Translations under genes and position numbers: made by a program
The notes under the pieces: model-generated
The model's input: only the letters and a program-made list of their open reading frames with translations
Told to the model about the DNA's origin: nothing
The model's database searches: none
Origin: Flavobacterium branchiarum
GTDB taxonomy: Bacteria; Bacteroidota; Bacteroidia; Flavobacteriales; Flavobacteriaceae
Length of the DNA stretch: 64,000 nucleotides
NCBI RefSeq assembly: GCF_030409845.1
Contig: NZ_JAUFQQ010000003.1
Coordinates: forward strand, 124,001-188,000
Direction: 5' to 3'
Shown: positions 59,323 through 64,000 of the stretch, one piece after another
Numbering within the stretch: position 1 is the stretch's first letter
How the letters are laid out: the number at the start of each line of letters is the position of its first letter

Positions 59323-59571
59323 ATGTCTGTATCCCTAAATCGTAGTATTGGAATTCAAAGGAATAAGCTGTTACGTTACAGGCTTATCAAGGAGTTATAC
59401 CAAAAACACAAGACCGAGGACATTCCTACAACAGTTGTTTGGCGAAAATACATTTGCCCGGTTTACCCTATTTCACGTACCACACTTTATGAAGTGCTTT
59501 GCACGCCCGTAACCTCGGAGCTTAAAAAAATTGAAGACCTAATAAGTATCCAAACAAAATTGTTTGATTAA
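59323..59571 (+). CDS. Small basic protein, possible DNA-binding regulator
   Basis: Protein of 82 residues from MSVSLNRSIGIQ. A longer version from 59257 would start inside the preceding terminator and run through the promoter, so I reject it. The sequence is basic and helical (LLRYRLIKELYQKHK), with YPISRTTLYEVL reading like a recognition helix. It has its own consensus promoter and stands between the early operon and the opposing head genes, a place suited to a late-gene regulator. That role is speculative. Confidence 0.6.
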   Translation: MSVSLNRSIGIQRNKLLRYRLIKELYQKHKTEDIPTTVVWRKYICPVYPISRTTLYEVLCTPVTSELKKIEDLISIQTKLFD

Positions 59572-60020
59572 ACATTGGTTACCCCGATGGTATAAGTCAC
59601 CTCATACTCTTGAATTCCATCATCCCGTTTTACTTTTCTCATGGCCGTGCGCATCATAGCACCGGCAGAACCACCCACAACCACCCCGTGTAACTTAGCG
59701 TGAACACTCTTTACAATACCCCAAATTGACCAAGCCTGATCCCTTTGTGTTTGTGGTGCTCTGGCACTGGTATTGGTTAGCTTCAGGCTGGCAATACTGA
59801 TCACGATGGTACCCGTTGCCATTTGACGGTTTTGGGGTGTTGCCGTTCTGTCTTTTCCAATATCGCTAAATTGCAGGTTTCCAATATCAATTAAAGCCGA
59901 AGGAAATTGTGTGGGAGGGTTTGGCGAATAATCGTCCAGTTGCCCCCAGTCTTCATCAACATATTTAAGTGCTGGGATTGTGCTTAAAGTGTCCTGAATG
60001 TTTTTTAAAACTACGTCCAT
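59568..60020 (-). CDS. Phage neck/tail-type protein (Mu-like gp37 position)
   Basis: Protein of 150 residues, the last gene of the minus-strand head operon. N-terminal LKNIQDTLSTIPALKYVDEDWGQLDDY and PSALIDIGNLQF, then a beta-rich region ending VKRDDGIQEYEVTYTIGV, resemble tail-terminator/completion proteins that follow Mu G-type genes. Its stop interlocks with the stop of the opposing gene in a shared TTAA. The start follows the next gene's stop directly. Moderate confidence. Confidence 0.6.
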   Translation of the reverse strand: MDVVLKNIQDTLSTIPALKYVDEDWGQLDDYSPNPPTQFPSALIDIGNLQFSDIGKDRTATPQNRQMATGTIVISIASLKLTNTSARAPQTQRDQAWSIWGIVKSVHAKLHGVVVGGSAGAMMRTAMRKVKRDDGIQEYEVTYTIGVTNV

Positions 60021-60562
60021 TATCGTTTGAGTTTATTAAATATTTCCTTTTCCAATTCTTTCATGTTGCGGTCAACAACCTGCTCAATGCGTTGCCTTAC
60101 TTGTGGGTGATCGCCTATAAACTGGCGTTGCTTGACTTTCATTTTAGCACCCACTTTTTGCAAGGCTAAGGCTCTCCACGTTTCCGCCTCAGTAGTTAGT
60201 CGCTTGTTTCTGTCGTTGTTCCTGGTGTCGCCTTTGGTGGTTTTTGAAACAGCACCGTTTGCCTTGTAGAACATCGCCCAAAAAAAACGCTTCATTTTTT
60301 CGGTTACAATAATTTCGCCACCTTCATTCATTAAACTGGCGTGAGGCAATGAACTGCTCCAAGAAATTTCATTATTCGTTTGCTTGGAACGAACGGAACG
60401 TCTAGTCTTGCCCGAACGCATCATTAAACTGCCTTTGGCGTTAGGTATTCTTGTGTTTTCCCAAGCTTTGTCAAAGAAAGCCTTTCTCTCAAAATTTTTG
60501 TCAAACTCATCGGTTAGCTCGATGCGAACATCAGAAAGAATGTTTTTTATAAAATCTATCAT
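60020..60562 (-). CDS. Phage virion morphogenesis protein (Mu G-like tail completion)
   Basis: Protein of 180 residues resembling the Mu gpG/Phage_tail_S family. Hallmarks: FFDKAWENTRIPNAKGSLMMRSGKTRRSV, then SSSLPHASLMNEGGEIIVTEKMKRFFWAMF, and the C-terminal IGDHPQVRQRIEQVVDRNMKELE. It helps complete and join the tail to the head. It overlaps the MuF gene by 4 bases and the next gene by one, a tightly coupled late operon. Confidence 0.85.
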   Translation of the reverse strand: MIDFIKNILSDVRIELTDEFDKNFERKAFFDKAWENTRIPNAKGSLMMRSGKTRRSVRSKQTNNEISWSSSLPHASLMNEGGEIIVTEKMKRFFWAMFYKANGAVSKTTKGDTRNNDRNKRLTTEAETWRALALQKVGAKMKVKQRQFIGDHPQVRQRIEQVVDRNMKELEKEIFNKLKR

Positions 60563-61443
60563 TGCTTTTTCATTTGTTTTTTTACCACAGTTGCACCTAC
60601 TACTTTTCCATATGGATGCGCCGGAGGAAACACCACTTTTTGCGCACCAGGATTAAAACGGAATATCTCTAAACGGTTCTTGCCGTCCTTGCCTATTTGT
60701 GTGGTTGCCGCTTCGCCCGCTTTAATTGACTTTTCACTGTCACTCGTTGGATATTTACCTTTTAAAACTTCTACCGCCGTACAACGGCATTTCCATCCGT
60801 TAAGAGGCGTATAATACAGCCAAAAAGGGTCTGACTTTGGTAATGTAATCCCATTTAAAGCAGCGTGCTCTGGACGTACTGCGCCATCGCCTGCAGTCCT
60901 GTAATTTAACTCATAACGATCATTATCGGCAAACTCTTCCCATTTGGCCGCCATTTCTGAAGAGCCAACGGCAAACTCATATTCTGCCTCTAAATAATTC
61001 TTATTATAAGTAACATTCAGTTTGTCGAATTCGTGCGATAATTGGCTAAAGGGTTTTAAATTACCGTTATCATCCAACAGCAGTTTTGAAGCTTCAAATA
61101 ATTGTGCATGAGTTTTCAGGCCTCCAAACAAACGGGCATTGTCTTGTAATGCCGTGCGCATGGTGTCCGGTATATCATTGTCGGTAATGGCAAAATTGAA
61201 AGCATCGTAAGTTTGGTTAACCAAATCTTTGTACACCTTTTCCGTTTGCAGGTCTTTTGGGGTGTAACTCCCTTTTTTATGCAGGTGTTTAAATGCCTTT
61301 TTACCGGTGTTTAATAACTGTTTAAACGAATCACTAATTGACAGGTTTAGTTGATTAACTCTTGCGTTGCAGTCCTCACATCCGCACTCATATAAACTGG
61401 TTATACGTGAATGAAACGCCCCGAAATATTCAGGGCTTAAACG
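60559..61443 (-). CDS. Mu F-like head morphogenesis protein, probably translated by -1 frameshift from portal
   Basis: Phage_Mu_F family minor head protein. The hallmark is at the C-terminal half: LNGITLPKSDPFWLYYTPLNGWKCRC. Coding-like sequence (SPEYFGAFHSRITSLYECGC, EDCNARVNQLNL) runs from the portal's end, yet no ATG, GTG or TTG occurs between the preceding in-frame stop near 61504 and a GTG at 61236, which would drop about 70 residues. The frame instead joins the portal frame by a -1 shift at 61443-61449, giving a fusion of about 698 residues. The GTG start, or a mutation in the T run, are the alternatives. Confidence 0.8.
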   Translation of the reverse strand, partial: RLSPEYFGAFHSRITSLYECGCEDCNARVNQLNLSISDSFKQLLNTGKKAFKHLHKKGSYTPKDLQTEKVYKDLVNQTYDAFNFAITDNDIPDTMRTALQDNARLFGGLKTHAQLFEASKLLLDDNGNLKPFSQLSHEFDKLNVTYNKNYLEAEYEFAVGSSEMAAKWEEFADNDRYELNYRTAGDGAVRPEHAALNGITLPKSDPFWLYYTPLNGWKCRCTAVEVLKGKYPTSDSEKSIKAGEAATTQIGKDGKNRLEIFRFNPGAQKVVFPPAHPYGKVVGATVVKKQMKKQ

Positions 61444-61449
61444 AAAAAA
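61418..61449 (-). promoter_or_regulatory. Probable programmed -1 ribosomal frameshift signal
   Basis: On the minus strand: slippery heptamer T TTT TTC in the portal frame (61443-61449), then a 6-base spacer GTTTAA that includes the portal stop, then a perfect 8-bp stem (counting one G-T pair) with a 3-base loop at 61418-61436. This is the standard layout of a -1 frameshift site. The -1 frame enters the MuF reading frame directly. Confidence 0.7.
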
Positions 61450-62654
61450 CGCTCGTAGTCTTCTAAACTTAATTTTGTTCCTGGCGTTGGTGTTGGTTGC
61501 ACTTTAACGCCAGTAACTTCAATACCAAACGTATCTTTTACCCAAACCGGGTCAACCTCTAAAAAGCTGGCAGCTTCTGTTGTCATCTTCCAAAGTTTGT
61601 CTAAATCTTCCGCAGGTGGATAAGCATAAACCACATCGCTCGTAATAACACCCAAAACTTTCAAGGCGGGAATAACAGTCGAGTTCCAAGCCTGTTCAAT
61701 AATTGATAAGTCGCTATCAATTAAGTCCTGTAAAATCCCAATAGAGGTTTTTTCTTTACTGTTAGAACCGTTTTTGGTGTCCTGACCTACAACGGTTCCG
61801 GAGATACCCATTGATAGCTCGTTGTTGCAAAAGCTCATTAAATTTTTGTAAACATCGCCATTTGTGGAAACGCCTTGTGCAAACTCAAAGCTTTCGTTTT
61901 CGTCAATGATGAACCAAGCGGCACTACCCATGTCTTTCAACATCTTTTCGCCACGAGAAACCATAGTCCTGTCCTGGGTATTGGTTTTTAATACACGAGG
62001 CGGAATACCGTATATTTCACAAAGTTCAGAATAGCAGCTTTGCGAAAACCTTTTAAATAATACGTGGGGAATACAGCCATCGAGTAATCCAAACTCTGTA
62101 TTGCTTCCAAACTCGATTAACCAGGAACCGTATTCTTTTTGTAAACGATAATCAATAAATTTATCTTCGGTATAGTCTTTGAAAATTCGACCTTTTACAG
62201 GTTCAACATTTTGCCTTGGAATTAAATTAAATACCAATTCACCATTAACATAGTCGAATTCTCCAAGAGAATGCGCGTAATAGGTCGTTTGCAAAATAGC
62301 CTTGTTGACTTGATAAACGAATTGTTTGTTTTGTAATAAATCGGTTAAATCCTGATCTAAATCGCCTTTCAAATTTTTTATTATAAAAGGCTGAGACAAG
62401 CTCTTTAACATCCTGTTGTTGATCTGACTTTGCAAATGTAAATCGACCAATATATTATCTACAAGATTGTAGTATGGGAAACGTTTTGGATTATCAGCAT
62501 TTTTAAATAGGTTTTTAGCATCAGTATAATTTTTGATGTCTTGCCTAGTTTGCGAAATAGTTTTTGGCGCAATGGTGGGAACATAACTGGTGCCTTGTTT
62601 TACTTTCCATGCTCCGGACTTGTCTGCTAATTCAAATAGTGGTACTGTGCTCAT
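61437..62654 (-). CDS. DUF935 phage portal protein (Mu gp29-like)
   Basis: Portal protein of 405 residues, forming the DNA entry ring of the head. DUF935 features: NLVDNILVDLHLQSQINNRM, LGEFDYVNGELVFNLIPRQN, YSELCEIYGIPPRVLKTNTQDR, FIIDENESFEFAQG and the CNNELSMGISGTVVGQDT block. It is shorter than Mu gp29 and ends abruptly in ERFFV just after a slippery T run. A -1 shift there would extend it into the MuF protein. It follows the gp36-like gene by 2 bases. Confidence 0.92.
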   Translation of the reverse strand: MSTVPLFELADKSGAWKVKQGTSYVPTIAPKTISQTRQDIKNYTDAKNLFKNADNPKRFPYYNLVDNILVDLHLQSQINNRMLKSLSQPFIIKNLKGDLDQDLTDLLQNKQFVYQVNKAILQTTYYAHSLGEFDYVNGELVFNLIPRQNVEPVKGRIFKDYTEDKFIDYRLQKEYGSWLIEFGSNTEFGLLDGCIPHVLFKRFSQSCYSELCEIYGIPPRVLKTNTQDRTMVSRGEKMLKDMGSAAWFIIDENESFEFAQGVSTNGDVYKNLMSFCNNELSMGISGTVVGQDTKNGSNSKEKTSIGILQDLIDSDLSIIEQAWNSTVIPALKVLGVITSDVVYAYPPAEDLDKLWKMTTEAASFLEVDPVWVKDTFGIEVTGVKVQPTPTPGTKLSLEDYERFFV

Positions 62655-62656
62655 AA

Positions 62657-63115
62657 TTAATAATCATGGTTAAATTTGGCGCGTGAACCGGAACTAAAAG
62701 GGTTTCGGTCGCTGTTGGTATCGTCAAGGGTAATTCTAGGCAATGAAGTCAATACAACCGTGCCTTTTGATAGTTTGGTAAACCACTCTATAGCTCGGTC
62801 GTAGCGTTCTTTGGCTTGCTCATAGATAAAGTCGGCATTGCATAAAGTAGCAATATGAAACTTCGCCAAGGTCAAACAATGTTGTAAAATCAGTGCGTTT
62901 CTGTCTAGTCCGGTAGCACTAAAAATCACCTCAGTATCATACAAAATTCGCCCGTCAAGAGCTTCCAGTTTGTTGATATTTGGGGTTAAATAACTTTTGG
63001 CCTCTTCCTCGGCCGCCGCCAGAGCTTGTGCGACTAAGTCATCATTACCCTCGGTGATTTGGTCTATTTGGTAGGCATAAATAACACTGCCTAAATCTGC
63101 TTTTTCTAAAAACAT
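62657..63115 (-). CDS. Mu gp36-like protein (DUF1320)
   Basis: Protein of 152 residues with the DUF1320 pattern: FLEKADLGSVIYAYQIDQIT, then AEEEAKSYLTPNINKL, LQHCLTLAKFHIATLC and AIEWFTKLSKG. In Mu this protein belongs to the neck/adaptor group. Here it lies between terminase and portal, not after the capsid as in Mu, a rearranged order. It starts 12 bases after the terminase stop. Confidence 0.78.
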   Translation of the reverse strand: MFLEKADLGSVIYAYQIDQITEGNDDLVAQALAAAEEEAKSYLTPNINKLEALDGRILYDTEVIFSATGLDRNALILQHCLTLAKFHIATLCNADFIYEQAKERYDRAIEWFTKLSKGTVVLTSLPRITLDDTNSDRNPFSSGSRAKFNHDY

Positions 63116-63127
63116 ATTAATGTTGTT

Positions 63128-64000
63128 TTAATATTTTCGGTTACTTCTTTGCCCAATAACATAGGTGTCTTCTCTTTTTTCAGCTCTGTTTTTTAATAGC
63201 CATACACCACCTTCCAGTAAATCGGGGCCATCCATTATTTTGGAACTTTCATCAACTCCTAAAAATTGCTCCTCCATTCTTACCATGTGAGGATTGCTTT
63301 TTTCATCTATATTAAAGATCAAATCTCCTGCTGTCCATATAGGTTCAAGGGTTCCTTCGATACGGTTAAATTTGTCTCCTTTTGACCGTCTGTCCAAGGA
63401 CATTACTAATCTTTTGTTTCGCTCTCTTCCTGTGGTTTGAATCAGCGGCTTTATTACTTGCTCGTAAAAAGGGTCTTGTAAGGAGTTGTTCTCAATCCAG
63501 TCCTTATGCACGTCGACACCTTTCCCGTTCACCCATTCCGAGGCATCATATAGATAGCCTACAAAAACAGATTGACGCATATTGTTAAGCCAAATTTTAT
63601 AGAGATAATATTTGCCTTTGTATAAACCAATAACTCCAACACCTTTTTGAGAAGAGCTGCTTTTATCCTTATTTGAGGTTGCTGGATCAGCATAAGTTAA
63701 TAGTTGCTCGCAAGCTCTAAGAGGTGGGCATTTCCCCCAAATAACACTTTTGAAAATTTTACCAATCTTGGTTGGATTATTGTAATACTCTTTTTGTTGA
63801 GAGCTTAAAGTGATAGGCTTCAAAGCTCTATCAATCATTTCCTCAGTGTTTTTTGTTGGCCAAGTACTTTTGCCGTTTTTGTCACGAATATTTACAATTT
63901 CATGCAAGTCGGCTTTTTTACCCATTTCAGTAATACAGCAATATTTTGCAATGATATTACCACAGGCAATTATTAATAATGGGACTGAAATTGACCTAGT
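63128..64000 (-). CDS. Phage terminase large subunit, C-terminal part (Mu gp28-like, partial)
   Basis: The frame is open to the window edge; the ATG at 63925 is internal, since the preceding residues (VPLLIIACGNIIAKYCCITE) fit the protein. About 290 residues are visible: the GKSTWPTKNTEEMID and QKEYYNNPTKIGKIFK linker, then the RNase H-like nuclease domain with LTYADPATSN (first metal Asp), LVMSLDRRSKGDKFNRIEGTLEP and DGPDLLEGGVW (late acidic pair). The ATPase domain lies beyond the window. It is the motor that packages DNA into heads. Confidence 0.88.
   Translation of the reverse strand, partial: TRSISVPLLIIACGNIIAKYCCITEMGKKADLHEIVNIRDKNGKSTWPTKNTEEMIDRALKPITLSSQQKEYYNNPTKIGKIFKSVIWGKCPPLRACEQLLTYADPATSNKDKSSSSQKGVGVIGLYKGKYYLYKIWLNNMRQSVFVGYLYDASEWVNGKGVDVHKDWIENNSLQDPFYEQVIKPLIQTTGRERNKRLVMSLDRRSKGDKFNRIEGTLEPIWTAGDLIFNIDEKSNPHMVRMEEQFLGVDESSKIMDGPDLLEGGVWLLKNRAEKREDTYVIGQRSNRKY

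Larger units (their letters stand above)
46770..64000. mobile_element. Mu-like transposable prophage (left part, runs off the window)
   Basis: Recognised by a MuA-type DDE transposase and MuB-type ATPase next to a LexA-like repressor, DUF3164 and GemA-like genes, and Mu-type head genes (gp28-like terminase, DUF935 portal, Mu F-like, Mu G-like). Base composition is visibly less AT-rich than the host part. Unlike Mu, head genes lie on the strand opposite the early operon. The left boundary is inferred: a TG at 46770 followed by two similar 30-base sites. The right end and target duplication are outside the window. Confidence 0.9.

Overview
The window looks like a chromosome segment of a Flavobacterium-type bacterium (Bacteroidota, Flavobacteriaceae). 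The evidence is low GC content, several promoters with the Bacteroidota minus-7 motif TAnnTTTG, a PorT/SprT-like type IX secretion gene beside ubiE, a TamA-like lipoprotein-barrel, a DUF5686 outer-membrane protein, and flavobacterial orders such as mreB-mreC-mreD-mrdA-rodA and surE-lpxB-NlpC. Roughly the first 46.7 kb is ordinary core genome. The last 17 kb is a Mu-like transposable prophage that runs off the right edge.

Core region. 1-4131: three tandem POT peptide transporters, the third carrying a DUF805-like insert. 4184-5334: two secreted thioredoxin-fold proteins, one without its active-site cysteines. 5416-9495: comEC and a three-gene cell-envelope operon of unknown role. 10077-12846: NlpC/P60 lipoprotein, lpxB, a small membrane protein and surE. 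13059-16220: Prc protease and a lipoprotein endonuclease. 16236-23469: the rod-shape operon and purH. 23635-31202: ABC permease, HTH regulator, accD (zinc ligands missing), fbaA, TamA-like protein and a TrmH-type methyltransferase. 31214-37688: sprT-like gene, ubiE, folA, thyA, DUF151 nuclease and etfAB. 38162-46753: pdhB, DUF5686 protein, a DNA glycosylase whose 3' end is duplicated around a two-gene cassette, then soluble and membrane pyrophosphatases, the latter with a Cys-rich tail.

Prophage. A probable left end with repeated sites lies just after hppA. It is followed by a LexA/cI-like repressor (minus strand), paired operators, a small Cro/Ner-like protein, MuA-type DDE transposase, MuB-type ATPase, a second P-loop ATPase, and a compact plus-strand operon of small genes including DUF3164 and GemA-like proteins. 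Inside this operon sits a noncoding segment with a perfect tRNA-like T-arm and acceptor end. The operon then holds a complete diversity-generating retroelement (DGR): two tandem small target genes with variable repeats, one template repeat, and a DGR-type reverse transcriptase. After a terminator, the head genes lie on the opposite strand: terminase, gp36-like, portal, MuF, tail completion and a small tail/neck-type protein.

The two strongest leads are the DGR and a probable programmed -1 frameshift. In the DGR, one template serves two variable repeats, and between template and repeats 30 of 31 core differences are at template adenines. It diversifies small proteins encoded in the non-structural operon rather than an obvious tail fibre. 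At the end of the portal gene, the heptamer T TTT TTC, a 6-nt spacer containing the stop, and an 8-bp hairpin would fuse the portal to the MuF protein, which has no ordinary start codon of its own.
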